Origin: Halospina denitrificans
GTDB lineage: Bacteria; Pseudomonadota; Gammaproteobacteria; Pseudomonadales; Oleiphilaceae
Assembly: GCF_004364635.1 (NCBI RefSeq)
Contig: NZ_SOAX01000001.1
Span: 638,864-702,863 of the forward strand
Direction of reading: 5' to 3'
DNA length: 64,000 bases
Both the position numbers and the translations under genes were made by a program. A model generated the notes under the pieces. That model searched no databases. It had not been told where the DNA came from and worked only from the letters and a program-made list of their open reading frames with translations. How positions within the stretch are numbered: the stretch's first letter is position 1; every line of letters starts with the position of its first letter. Positions 1 to 8,564 of the stretch are shown here, one piece after another.

Positions 1-144
1 ACCCTCGGTTTCGTCAATGGCCGTCAGGTATACCGAGTCCATACCCGTAACCTGTTGCCCCAGGTCCAGAAGGGGCCTTGTCAGGGACTCGAGTGAGGCT
101 GAATCTGTATTGGAGCGGGCGAGACGCTCAAGCAGCTGATCCAT
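1..144 (-). CDS. GAF-domain protein, N-terminal fragment (probable diguanylate cyclase)
   Basis: Only the first 48 codons lie in the window; the gene runs off its left edge. Reading from the ATG at 142-144 gives MDQLLERLARSNTDSASLES followed by LTRPLLDLGQQVTGMDSVYL and TAIDETEG. The LTRPLL...VTGMDSVYLT.ID pattern is typical of the opening helix and first strand of GAF domains that precede GGDEF domains in proteobacterial signalling proteins. A c-di-GMP synthase role is therefore plausible, but the output domain is not visible. It runs in the same direction as the DUF2489 gene upstream. Confidence 0.6.
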   Translation of the reverse strand, partial: MDQLLERLARSNTDSASLESLTRPLLDLGQQVTGMDSVYLTAIDETEG

Positions 145-193
145 CGTAAAGCTAACCTTTTTGCGTCAAGCGTAGCGCAGGAAAGGAAGCCTG

Positions 194-724
194 TCAGGGA
201 TTCAGGGTGCTTTTTACAGGGTCAAAAGTCTGGGGTGTGCCGGTGCCCTGCTCGGGTGGTTTTTCCTCGAATCGGTGGAAACGGATGGCAACAGCGGCTT
301 CCTGGATGTGGTCCGCGTATTCCGCCTCCAGCGCAAACCGTTCCTCATCCAGCCGGCTGATCAGCTTGGGGTCCGCCTGGCGGCGAGCGTCGTGGGTCGG
401 CATGTGCTCGGTCTTCTCGTATATGGTCTGGAAGACGTTAAAGGGCTTCTGGCTCAGCAGGTCGGGGGCGACGTGATCGAGCAGCCCCTTGATCCGGATG
501 CAGCCTTCGGAGGGCTCCACCTGCTCCTCTTCAATGGTCCTCGCCAGGATCCGGATGCTTTCAATCATACTGTCCCGGCGCCTTTGCTGCAGTTCGCGCG
601 TATGTTCCTGGGCCTTGCGGAACTGGCTCAGACGCCGCCAATGGCGCTGGATCACGTAGATAAGCACGGCGATGGCGACCACGCCAACAGCGATCAGGGT
701 CCATTGCAGTGTTTCAGGAATCAT
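194..724 (-). CDS. DUF2489-family membrane-anchored protein
   Basis: 176 residues. One N-terminal membrane span (about residues 5-26, IPETLQWTLIAVGVVAIAVL) is followed by a basic segment (QRHWRRLSQFRK) and a soluble helical domain, which predicts a cytoplasmic domain tethered to the inner membrane. The arrangement and the motif RDSMIESIRILARTIEEEQ match DUF2489 proteins, found mainly in Pseudomonas-like gammaproteobacteria. No function is established for the family and no catalytic motif is visible. The C-terminus is proline- and threonine-rich and probably disordered. It stands alone between a GAF-domain gene and a molybdoenzyme gene. Confidence 0.8.
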   Translation of the reverse strand: MIPETLQWTLIAVGVVAIAVLIYVIQRHWRRLSQFRKAQEHTRELQQRRRDSMIESIRILARTIEEEQVEPSEGCIRIKGLLDHVAPDLLSQKPFNVFQTIYEKTEHMPTHDARRQADPKLISRLDEERFALEAEYADHIQEAAVAIRFHRFEEKPPEQGTGTPQTFDPVKSTLNP

Positions 725-782
725 GCGACTGGTTGCTCCTAAGGGTGTTCATTGGATGATACGAGCGACAGTGCCCAAACTA

Positions 783-3062
783 TCACTCGGATCGCGCCGG
801 GGATACCGTCACACGCTGGCCGTTGAGCACCGAGACCCCGGAAAGGGTGTCCACCTGGCGATCACTGATCACATCGTTGATGCTGGCGCCAGGGTGTGCC
901 TGTGCTACAGACAGCTGAATCCCGTTCCGCCCGTGCCCCCAGCCATGGGGAATCGACACCACGCCGGGCATGACGGCGTCGGTGGATTCAACCGGCAGTG
1001 TGATCGTGCCGGCCTCGCTGCTGACCCGGGCGTTGTGGCCATCGATCAGGCCCAGTCGCGCCAGGTCGCGTGGATGCAGCTGCAGGGTGCAGCGCGTCTT
1101 GCCCTTCACCAGACGCTGGCTGTTGTGCATCCAGGAGTTGTTGCTGCGCAGCTGACGCCGGCCAATCAGGTAGAAGGACTGGTCTGACTCTCTGCCTGCA
1201 TTCCCTGTTGCCCTGTGAAGCCGGGGCAGGTCCTCCAGGTACAGCTCCGGCGCCAGATTGGGGCGCCCGGAGCGGGTCTGCAGCCGGCCGGGGAGCGTGG
1301 ACTGGAGGGGCCCCAGGTCCACGCCGTGAGGATGGCGGCGCAGATGGTCCAGGCTCAGCCCCTTGGGGCGTCCCTTCCAGTGACTGTGGCTGGCGGTGTT
1401 CTTCAGCAGGGCACGGAAAGGATTGCCCTCCGGCAACAGATGGTCGCCAAGGTCGGTCAGGGCCTGGAGGGCGGGTCTCAGTGGTGCGGGCGACGTGCCG
1501 TAAGGGCCGGCCCTGAGCATGAGATCCAGTATCCGGTCGGGCCCCAGGGTCTTCAGGGTGCGCCATCCCAGCTCACCGCGCAGGCTGCTTCCCCTCTTGG
1601 TGCGTTCCAGGCGATGGGCCAGCTCAATGAGGATATCCCAGTCACTGCGGGTGTCCGGGTCCGGCGTGAAAAGCGGGTCGCTGAACTTGGCCACATTGCG
1701 CACGGCCAGAGTGTTGAAGGCCAGGTCGTAATGGCTGCGTTCCAGCGGCGCTGTTGGCGGCAGGATGATGTCCGCGTGGCGCGTGGTCTCGTTGATGTAG
1801 TAGTCCACGGAGACCATGAACTCAAGCCCCGACAGGGCCTCGTCCATGCGTTCTCCGGCCGGGCTTGAGAGGACCGGGTTGCCCGCCACCGTCATGAAGG
1901 CCCGGATCTGGCCCTCGCCCGGGGTCAGCATTTCCTCGGCCATGGCGCTGGCCGGGAATTCGCCCCCAAATTCGGGAAGCCCCCGCACCCGCGTGTGCCG
2001 GCGTCCATAGTGCCCGGTCTGGCCGCTGAGCGATCCCAGCGTCACCAGGTCTATGGCGGGCTCCGTAAAGCGCAGTCCGCCTTCGCGATCCAGCTTGCCG
2101 GTGAGGATGTTCAGGGCGTAGACCAGCCAGGTGGCCAGGCCGCCGAACTCCTGGGTGCTGGTCCCGACACGGCTGTAGAGCAGGGCCTTTGGGGTCCGGG
2201 CAAATTCCAGGGCCAGTTCGCGTATGGCATCGGCGGTGATCCCGGTTGTATCGGCAACGTCTTCCGGTGAATAGGGCATGGCCGCCAGCTGCAGGATACG
2301 GGCATCGCGCTGGTGCTGTCTGCAGACATCCGGATCGAGCGCCTCCGCCTCAAACAGCACATTCAGCATGGCCAGCAGCAGCCAGGGATCCGTTCCGGGC
2401 CGGATGAAGTGGAAATCATCCGCCTTGGCCGCCGTTTCGCTGCGTCGGGGGTCAATAACGATGAAGCGTCCCCCGCGCTGCTGCAGCTCCTTCAGGCGTC
2501 CGCGGAAGTCGGGCACCGTCATCAGGCTGCCGTTGGACGCCATGGGGTTGGCGCCCAGGCAGATGAACAGATCCGTGTGATCAATGTCCGGAATCGGGAA
2601 CAGCATGGCGTTGCCGAACATCTGGAGGTTGGCCAGCATGTGCGGGAGCTGGTCGTTGGAGGTGGCGGAGAAACGGTTCTGGGTTCCGAGCGCGCCCATG
2701 AAGATGCCATTGGCCATGAGCGCGCCGTGGTTGTGGACATTGGGGTTGCCCAGATACAGGCCGATGGCGTTGCGCCCGTGGGTGGCCTGGATACCGCAAA
2801 GCTTTTCGGTAACCTCGCGGAACGCCTGGTCCCAGCTGATGGTTTCCCAGCCATCACTGGTGCGCTTCACGGGTTGTCGCAGCCGGTCCGGGTCTTCGTG
2901 GATGTCCTTGAGTCCCAGGGCCTTGGGGCAGATGTGGCCGCGGCTGAAAGGGTCCTGGTCGTCACCCTGGATGCGCGAGATGGCGCCGTCTTCAACCTCG
3001 ATGGCGACGCCGCACATGGCTTCGCAGAGGTTGCAGGTGCGGTAGTGGGTTCCGTTGTTCAT
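783..3062 (-). CDS. Molybdopterin (bis-MGD) oxidoreductase, formate dehydrogenase/BisC-like
   Basis: 759 residues from the ATG at 3060-3062, preceded by GGGAG at a good distance; an in-frame upstream ATG at 3098 lacks this and would run into the neighbouring gene. Cys10, Cys13, Cys17 and Cys45 form the C-x2-C-x3-C-x27-C site for a [4Fe-4S] cluster. The rest follows the Mo-bis-MGD fold, with ICLGANP-type and VIDPRRSETA segments for cofactor binding and a C-terminal molydopterin dinucleotide-binding domain (about 620-759). No Tat signal is visible, so it is probably cytoplasmic. Family members include formate dehydrogenase-like and anaerobic dehydrogenase-like enzymes. Substrate cannot be told from sequence, and no dedicated electron-transfer subunit adjoins it. 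It lies 13 bp downstream of the copper chaperone gene. Confidence 0.9.
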   Translation of the reverse strand: MNNGTHYRTCNLCEAMCGVAIEVEDGAISRIQGDDQDPFSRGHICPKALGLKDIHEDPDRLRQPVKRTSDGWETISWDQAFREVTEKLCGIQATHGRNAIGLYLGNPNVHNHGALMANGIFMGALGTQNRFSATSNDQLPHMLANLQMFGNAMLFPIPDIDHTDLFICLGANPMASNGSLMTVPDFRGRLKELQQRGGRFIVIDPRRSETAAKADDFHFIRPGTDPWLLLAMLNVLFEAEALDPDVCRQHQRDARILQLAAMPYSPEDVADTTGITADAIRELALEFARTPKALLYSRVGTSTQEFGGLATWLVYALNILTGKLDREGGLRFTEPAIDLVTLGSLSGQTGHYGRRHTRVRGLPEFGGEFPASAMAEEMLTPGEGQIRAFMTVAGNPVLSSPAGERMDEALSGLEFMVSVDYYINETTRHADIILPPTAPLERSHYDLAFNTLAVRNVAKFSDPLFTPDPDTRSDWDILIELAHRLERTKRGSSLRGELGWRTLKTLGPDRILDLMLRAGPYGTSPAPLRPALQALTDLGDHLLPEGNPFRALLKNTASHSHWKGRPKGLSLDHLRRHPHGVDLGPLQSTLPGRLQTRSGRPNLAPELYLEDLPRLHRATGNAGRESDQSFYLIGRRQLRSNNSWMHNSQRLVKGKTRCTLQLHPRDLARLGLIDGHNARVSSEAGTITLPVESTDAVMPGVVSIPHGWGHGRNGIQLSVAQAHPGASINDVISDRQVDTLSGVSVLNGQRVTVSPARSE

Positions 3063-3075
3063 GATTCTTCTCCCG

Positions 3076-3543
3076 CTATTGGCTGTTTTCCATCCCACGA
3101 CTGTCTTGACCGGGTGAGCGCACCTCCAGCGACGTGCTGACGTCCTCGTGATCGCGGAACTCCAGGGTCAGCGGAATACGTTCGCCGGCTTTCAGGGGGG
3201 CTTCCAGTCCCATCAGCATCAGGTGATAGCCCATCGGGGCCAGGGTTGCGGATTCCCCGGGGGGGATCCGGATGCCTTCCTCAACAGCCTCCATCCGCGT
3301 CTGGCCATCCGTCTCCCGGGAGCGGTGAATTCCGACCTTTGTTGCCACATCGGTCGTCGCTCCTGTCAGGTGAACGGGTGCGTCACCGTGATTATGGATA
3401 TCCAGGTAGCCGACACCGCGGTCCAGGCCGGGAGGAGTGGCCCGGGACCACGCATTGGTGATCTCGATGGTTTCACCCGCGATCGTGGTCCCGGCGAGGG
3501 ACAGGCCCAGAACCGCGGCCAGTAACAGAGCTTTTTTCCGCAT
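3076..3543 (-). CDS. Periplasmic copper chaperone PCu(A)C
   Basis: 155 residues with a clear Sec signal peptide (MRKKALLLAAVLGLSLAGTT, cleavage near AGE). The mature part is a PCu(A)C cupredoxin-like domain, with the copper-binding pattern visible as H-x10-M (HRSRETDGQTRM) and, further on, HLM in GYHLMLMGLEAPL. Such proteins carry Cu(I) in the periplasm, usually to the CuA site of cytochrome oxidase. Here the next gene in the same direction is a molybdoenzyme, not an oxidase assembly factor, so the client is unclear. Confidence 0.9.
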   Translation of the reverse strand: MRKKALLLAAVLGLSLAGTTIAGETIEITNAWSRATPPGLDRGVGYLDIHNHGDAPVHLTGATTDVATKVGIHRSRETDGQTRMEAVEEGIRIPPGESATLAPMGYHLMLMGLEAPLKAGERIPLTLEFRDHEDVSTSLEVRSPGQDSRGMENSQ

Positions 3544-3711
3544 GCTGGAGACTCCAGGGGATATTGATGGTTACTACGAAGAGAGGATGCCAGAGAGGCC
3601 AACCTGATCCCAGTCTGCTAGAGTGATCAGATGGTCTCTTCCTTGAGCCCCATTGGATTATGGACTATATCTAAGCGGAGCAGAATGCCATCTAACGTCA
3701 GGAGAAATACA

Positions 3712-4425
3712 ATGAGAAAACTGTCCATGGCCGTAGCGGTGTCCACCATTGCACTGGCCGCACCCGGGCTCGCGGCAGCGGACACCTTCAATTATGCGTC
3801 CTTCAAGAGTGGTGTTAGCCAGATCCGCAATAATGGCTTTACCGTGGATGCGGGCACCGCGACCCAGACGGGCAGGGTTGAGACCCAGTATCATCATGGT
3901 TTCAATGCTGCGCTGGCGGTTGGGCGCCAGTACGATATTGAGAGCAGCTTCAATATCCGGACCGATTTTGAGCTCGGCTACAGCAAGAACAAGGCGAAAT
4001 CACACACGCTTACGGTCGTTGACCGCAGTGATCCCAATGTCCCCACGACCGTCTCTGAATCCAGTCTCCCCAACCCCCGCGGTGATCTCACCATGATCAC
4101 CGGCTTCGTGAGCGTCTACGGGGAGAAGGATCTTGAAGTCATCCCGAATGCCAGCTTCATCTTCGGTGCCGGTGGTGGTGGCGCCCAGGTCAGCCTTGAG
4201 GAGTATTCCGGCGGTGGCCCCGTTGTGATGGATGATGACGACATCAGCTATGGCTTTCACCTGACCACTGGTTGGTCCTATCACCTGACGGACCGGACCT
4301 CCCTCGAGGCAACCTATCGCTACATGTCCATCGAGGAAATCGAGCTCGAGAGCGTGGACGGCCTTTCCGAGAGCCAGCGCATCGATTCACACCACTTCAT
4401 GGCCGGTGTGCGCGTCGGCTTCTGA
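3712..4425 (+). CDS. Outer-membrane beta-barrel protein (paralogue of the gene at 13497)
   Basis: 237 residues from the ATG at 3712, which has CAGGAGA just upstream and gives a normal signal peptide (MRKLSMAVAVSTIALAAPGL, cleavage near AAA-DT). The mature protein alternates polar and apolar residues, contains glycine turns and ends in GVRVGF with a terminal Phe, the usual signature of an outer-membrane barrel. It resembles OmpA-like/opacity 8-strand barrels. It shares the segment VMDDDDISYGF and the following strand layout with the product of 13497-14234 (LVMDDDDITYGY), so the two are paralogues. No ligand or transport role can be assigned. Confidence 0.85.
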   Translation: MRKLSMAVAVSTIALAAPGLAAADTFNYASFKSGVSQIRNNGFTVDAGTATQTGRVETQYHHGFNAALAVGRQYDIESSFNIRTDFELGYSKNKAKSHTLTVVDRSDPNVPTTVSESSLPNPRGDLTMITGFVSVYGEKDLEVIPNASFIFGAGGGGAQVSLEEYSGGGPVVMDDDDISYGFHLTTGWSYHLTDRTSLEATYRYMSIEEIELESVDGLSESQRIDSHHFMAGVRVGF

Positions 4426-4445
4426 AGCCGCATAGCTTGTTATTA

Positions 4446-4478
4446 GCCCGCTCAGGCCTCGCAGGTCGGGCGGGTTTT
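4446..4478 (+). terminator. Possible terminator after the outer-membrane protein gene
   Basis: CCCGC at 4447-4451 and GCGGG at 4470-4474 can pair, followed by TTTT at 4475-4478. It lies 20 bp after the barrel gene and overlaps the end of the convergent permease gene. The stem is short, so the call is tentative. Confidence 0.35.
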
Positions 4479-5924
4479 CAGTCTCAGGTAGGCGCGGATG
4501 CGGCGTGACAGTGCGTCCACGCCGATGTTGAGCAGGGCCGTGATGAGAATCAGCACCATGGCCCGGTCCAGCCGGATTTCCTGAATGGCTCCCTCCACAT
4601 AGAACCCCAGGGTCGTGATCCCCAGGATCCCGAGTATGGCGGTTTCCCGCATGATGATTTCCCAGCGATAGAACAGGAACGCCAGGAAGGGCGGATAGAC
4701 CCGTGGCACGACCTCATAGGCATAGCGATTGATACCCACTGGCGCATTCGGGCGCATGGGGATCTCCCCGCTCATGCGCCCGATCAGGTGCCCGATGATG
4801 CCGCCGTTGTGCAGGGCCAGCGCCACCACGGCCGGCAGCATGGAAGGGCCCCATATCTGCAGCAGGATATAGGCTAGCATGTACTCGGGCGTGGAGCGGG
4901 CGATCACCAGCAGCAGGTGGCCGCCAGTCCGTCGCTTGGGCCCGAAGAAGTGGGGCGAGATCAGCGGAAAGGCCAGCAGGGCCAGGATGCCGGTCGCCAC
5001 CAGCGCGATCTGGGTCAGGATCAGCGTGTTCCAGATGCCGGGCAGGGCCTCCGTGGTCAGGATATCCATGAGCCAGGGCTGCAGTCCTTCCCAGCCTTCT
5101 CCCTCCCTCAGGGGGCGGGGCACGATGTCTTCGGTAAAGAAGCGGGTGACGTTGCCCCACATGATGGGCAGCCCGTCGCCCAGGAAGAAGGGCGCACCGA
5201 GCACATAGACCGGGATCAGACGCGGGCGCAGCCAGAACCGCATGGTGGCGATCAGCAGGTAGAACAGGATCAACAGCGCACCTACCTGGGAGTAATACCC
5301 CTGCGAAAAGGCAGACTCCAGGTAGAACCCAAGCGTGGGCAGGCCAATAAACCCGAGCACGGCCGAGGAGCGCAGGCCGCACTCAAGCCGGTAGGCCGTG
5401 TAGGTGCGCAGGTGCGGCCAGGCTTCGGGAATGCGGGTGAAACAGTAGCGTGCCAGGCGCCCCGTGCCCCATGGAAGCACGCGTGCTGACAGAGGGTCCG
5501 ATTCCTCGATGATCTCCGAGTAGACCTTGGCGAAGATACCGGCGAAGGGGATGGCGATGGCCAGTACCCCGGAAAGCGGATGGATCCCGAAGCACTGCAG
5601 GAAGATCAGTGCCCAGAAGATTTCATGGATGGCCCGTATGAAGGCGCAGAAGGTACGAACCACCCTGGAGTTGAACACCAGTGACAGGAAAAAGCCGGCA
5701 ACAGCGCCCAGGGCAACCCCGGTGAAGGCATAGGACAGGGTTCGCAGGAAGGCGGTGCCCAGGTCGTCCACCGCTGTGAAATCCGGTGTCAGGAAGCCAC
5801 TCATCAACCGCTGCAGTTCAGCCCAGGGGTTCTGGGTGGTCACGGCGATGTCGGCAACGCCAAGGCATGCCAGGGCTACAGCGACGAATAGGAGTGAGAT
5901 CCTGCCTGTGCGTGATGCCAGCAT
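4452..5924 (-). CDS. PhnE-like ABC transporter permease, two fused permease domains (putative selenium oxyanion uptake)
   Basis: 490 residues, about twice the length of a single PhnE permease. Two related halves are seen, roughly 20-250 and 270-485. Each ends in the same kind of motif: ECGLRSSAVLGFIGLPTLGF in the first and ETAILGILGITTLGFYVEGA in the second, so it is an internal fusion of two permease domains. About 12 membrane spans are predicted. It starts 2 bp after the ATPase gene and is the last gene of the operon substrate-binding protein, ATPase, permease. The family is usually annotated phosphonate/phosphite-like. The binding protein and the adjacent selenium genes argue for selenate or selenite here. 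Confidence 0.85.
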   Translation of the reverse strand: MLASRTGRISLLFVAVALACLGVADIAVTTQNPWAELQRLMSGFLTPDFTAVDDLGTAFLRTLSYAFTGVALGAVAGFFLSLVFNSRVVRTFCAFIRAIHEIFWALIFLQCFGIHPLSGVLAIAIPFAGIFAKVYSEIIEESDPLSARVLPWGTGRLARYCFTRIPEAWPHLRTYTAYRLECGLRSSAVLGFIGLPTLGFYLESAFSQGYYSQVGALLILFYLLIATMRFWLRPRLIPVYVLGAPFFLGDGLPIMWGNVTRFFTEDIVPRPLREGEGWEGLQPWLMDILTTEALPGIWNTLILTQIALVATGILALLAFPLISPHFFGPKRRTGGHLLLVIARSTPEYMLAYILLQIWGPSMLPAVVALALHNGGIIGHLIGRMSGEIPMRPNAPVGINRYAYEVVPRVYPPFLAFLFYRWEIIMRETAILGILGITTLGFYVEGAIQEIRLDRAMVLILITALLNIGVDALSRRIRAYLRLKTRPTCEA

Positions 5925-5926
5925 GG

Positions 5927-6577
5927 TCAGTAAAGGGGCTGCAGATCGGAGGGGGACAGCCGGTTGCTGGGTTCATCCAGCGCGATAAGGCCGTCACGGA
6001 TACCGATCACGCGATCGGTGTATTGCAGCGCCAGATCCACGTCGTGAAGTGCGATGACGGCAGTTTCAAACTGCCCCACCAGTGCCTGCATGACGCGGTG
6101 TGCCTGGGGCTCGTCGAGGGCGGATACGGGTTCGTCTGCCAGCAGTATCCGGCCCTGCTGGTAAAGCGCCCGGCCCACCGCTGTTCTCTGGCGCTGGCCG
6201 CCGGACAGCTCCCCGGCGGGTTCCCGGATCTTGTCGGCCATTGACAGGGTTTCCAGTATGGCGCTGATGTCCTCCGTTGGCCGCTTCATGGGATGGATCA
6301 GGTTGGCCAGGTTGTACCAGATGGGATGCTGGTCCAGCCGGCCCATGAACACATTGTGAAAGACCGACAGGGTCTCGACCAGGCCCAGGTCCTGGGGCAT
6401 GTAGACCCCGGTCTCCCTGGCCTCGTCGTAGAGCAGGCTCAGCAGCGTCGACTTGCCGGCGCCGCTGCGGCCTACCACCGCGACCTTTTCCCCGGGCACG
6501 ACCGACAGGGACAGCGGCCCCAGGACTCGGGTTCCGCCGTAACTGGCGGAGATGTCGTTAACGACCAGGCTGTTCAT
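5927..6577 (-). CDS. ABC transporter ATP-binding protein, PhnC-like (putative selenium oxyanion uptake)
   Basis: 216 residues, a complete short ABC ATPase. It has Walker A GRSGAGKST (about residues 37-45), signature LSGGQRQR, Walker B ILLADEP and a switch histidine in VIALHDVDLAL. The start codon overlaps the stop of the binding-protein gene (TAATG at 6575-6579), which indicates translational coupling. It would power the permease encoded immediately downstream. Confidence 0.9.
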   Translation of the reverse strand: MNSLVVNDISASYGGTRVLGPLSLSVVPGEKVAVVGRSGAGKSTLLSLLYDEARETGVYMPQDLGLVETLSVFHNVFMGRLDQHPIWYNLANLIHPMKRPTEDISAILETLSMADKIREPAGELSGGQRQRTAVGRALYQQGRILLADEPVSALDEPQAHRVMQALVGQFETAVIALHDVDLALQYTDRVIGIRDGLIALDEPSNRLSPSDLQPLY

Positions 6578-7431
6578 TAATCGAGCAGCCCTGTCTCCTG
6601 GCCAACCTCGCGGATGGTGCTGTAATCATCATTGCTGGCCGGGATGAAGCCGGAGCGGGGGAAGCTTTCGAGAAGCTCCGGATCCTCCATGGACAGCAAC
6701 GCTTCCTTGACCCGTTCCTTGAAGCCATCCCCGAAGCGTTCGTTGACGTCCCCGCGGATGGTCCACTGGTAATCCGGGTAAGTAGGTGATTTCCAGATCA
6801 CCCGGACCTTGTCCGTATCCACATCGCCTTCCTCAACGAGCTTATCCCAGACGGTGTAGTTGAGCGCGCCCACCTGATAGGCGCCGGACTCCACCAGTGC
6901 CACGGTGCGGGTGTGGTTGCCGCTGAATCCCACGCGGCTGAAAACGTCCTCCGGGGGCTGTCCAAACCGTTGCCGGATGTAGTACTCGGGCATCAGTCGA
7001 CCCGAGGTGGAACCCCGCGAACCGAACGCCAGGGTTTTGCCCTGGACCGTCCCGGGGAGTTCGTCGGCCTTCTCAATACCGGTTCCCGTGTTGGCGATGA
7101 AATAGCTGCGGAACTCCTGGTCCTCAACGCCCTGGGCAATGGCCTCGGCTCCGTCGACCCGGTCGCGGGCACGCACGCCGGAAAGGCCGCCAAACCAGGC
7201 CAGCTGTACCTGGTTATTGCGGAAGGCGGTGACCGATGCGGCATAGGACTTCACGGGGACGAAGCGCACATCCACGTCCAGCTCGTCCGCCAGGTAGTCG
7301 GCGACCTTGGAAAAACGTTCCTCGAGGCGGGTCTCGTCCTCATCCGGAATGGCCGTAAAATACAGCGTTTCGGCATTGGCCTGAGTAAAGGCCGTCAGGG
7401 TGGCAAGCAGTGTGATCAGTATCCAGCGCAT
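6577..7431 (-). CDS. PhnD-like periplasmic binding protein, putative selenate-type
   Basis: 284 residues from the ATG at 7429-7431 (MRWILITLLATLTAFTQANA), which has AAGGA nine bases upstream; an ATG three codons earlier sits directly on that ribosome site and is less likely. Signal peptide about 1-20. The mature protein is a PhnD/periplasmic-binding-like-II domain with LAWFGGLSGVRARD, TLAFGSRGSTSGRLMPEYY and GALNYTVWDKLVE. This matches from memory the NCBI family named putative selenate ABC transporter periplasmic protein, defined by association with selenium genes. The divergent neighbour is senB, which supports this substrate over phosphonate. Confidence 0.85.
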   Translation of the reverse strand: MRWILITLLATLTAFTQANAETLYFTAIPDEDETRLEERFSKVADYLADELDVDVRFVPVKSYAASVTAFRNNQVQLAWFGGLSGVRARDRVDGAEAIAQGVEDQEFRSYFIANTGTGIEKADELPGTVQGKTLAFGSRGSTSGRLMPEYYIRQRFGQPPEDVFSRVGFSGNHTRTVALVESGAYQVGALNYTVWDKLVEEGDVDTDKVRVIWKSPTYPDYQWTIRGDVNERFGDGFKERVKEALLSMEDPELLESFPRSGFIPASNDDYSTIREVGQETGLLD

Positions 7432-7544
7432 GGGAATCATTCCTTTATCGTTCCATGGGTTTGTTGTAATCGGTTCAGGTTTTACGCTCTGATAGGCGTT
7501 TCCGTTCAATAATAACGACTCAATCAACAACCGGAGGTTCTCTG
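7432..7544. promoter_or_regulatory. Divergent promoter region between selenium transporter and senB
   Basis: 113 bp separate the start codons of the binding-protein gene (minus) and senB (plus), so promoters for both operons should lie here. The senB ribosome site GGAGG is at 7533-7537. The right half is A/T-rich (about 7505-7530). No clear operator or sigma-70 boxes were recognised. Confidence 0.5.
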
Positions 7545-8510
7545 GTGCGAATTACCCTGGTAACACCAGCGGCACCCGGCTCGAAATCCGGCAACAGGGC
7601 AACGGCGGAGCGCTGGGCGCGGCACCTGCGCGGCCTCGGTCACCGGACACGCATTATAACCGAATATGAGGCTGAACCCACGGACCTGATGATAGCGCTG
7701 CACGCCTGGCGAAGCGTGGATGCCGTCAGGTGTCTCCGTGAGACCCATCCGGAAACCCCGCTGATTGTGGCACTCACCGGCACCGACATATACCGTTTCC
7801 AGCAGACGCACCCGGAAGAGACCGGTTACAGCATGGCCGAGGCCGATGCGTTGATCGGGCTCCATGACCGGGTCGGTGATGACATCCCCGGCGTTCTGCA
7901 TGCGAGGCTGTTTACCGTCTTCCAGTCGGCGGATCCATTGCCCCGGCGGCTGCCTCCCGTCAGGTCGCGATTCGATGCAGCCGTAATCGGACACCTGAGG
8001 GAGGAGAAGGATTCCCTGCGCGCAGCCATGGCGGTTCGGGAACTGCCGCAGGACTCGCGCCTTAACGTTATCCAGCTGGGGCGGGCGCATAATGAGGAGT
8101 GGCAAACGCTGGCGGAGCGGGAAGATGCGTCCAACCCACGTTTCCACTGGAAAGGGGAGGTACCGCGTTGGCAGGTCCGGCGTTACATGGCCCGTGTGCG
8201 GTTGATGGTCATCAGTTCAGTGATGGAGGGGGGCGCGAATGTGGTCTCCGAAGCCTGCGTCGCGGGCCTGCCGGTGATTGCCTCGGATATCCCCGGGAAT
8301 ATCGGTCTTTTGGGGGAGGATTATCCGGGATACTATCGGGTGCGGGACACGCATGATCTACGCACACTGCTGCTGCGCGCGGAACGGGATGCGGACTTTC
8401 TGGCCAGTCTTCAGGCCCACTGCGAGGCCAGGGCGCCGCTTTTCACGCCGGAGTCGGAGCAGCGCGCCCTGGAGAGGGTAGTCAATGCCGCCTGTGGGCA
8501 ATACGGTTAG
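7545..8510 (+). CDS. senB: Selenosugar synthase SenB (TIGR04348-type glycosyltransferase)
   Basis: 321 residues, GTG start at 7545 with GGAGG seven bases upstream. It is a GT-B/GT4-type glycosyltransferase. The N-terminus RITLVTPAAPGSKSGNRATA with RWARHLRGLGH, the DLMIALHAWRS segment and the C-terminal EGGANVVSEACVAGLPVIAS and DIPGNIGLLG are characteristic of the TIGR04348 family. Characterised SenB uses selenophosphate and a UDP-sugar to make a selenosugar that supplies selenium for C-Se bond formation. It is followed 54 bp later by the SenA-family gene, with the methyltransferase and SelD nearby, and is divergent from a putative selenium transporter. Confidence 0.9.
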   Translation: MRITLVTPAAPGSKSGNRATAERWARHLRGLGHRTRIITEYEAEPTDLMIALHAWRSVDAVRCLRETHPETPLIVALTGTDIYRFQQTHPEETGYSMAEADALIGLHDRVGDDIPGVLHARLFTVFQSADPLPRRLPPVRSRFDAAVIGHLREEKDSLRAAMAVRELPQDSRLNVIQLGRAHNEEWQTLAEREDASNPRFHWKGEVPRWQVRRYMARVRLMVISSVMEGGANVVSEACVAGLPVIASDIPGNIGLLGEDYPGYYRVRDTHDLRTLLLRAERDADFLASLQAHCEARAPLFTPESEQRALERVVNAACGQYG

Positions 8511-8564
8511 GGCCCGAATGCGTATTGGTTTGCGTAATCGCCATCAGGGATTGGAGTTGTCACC

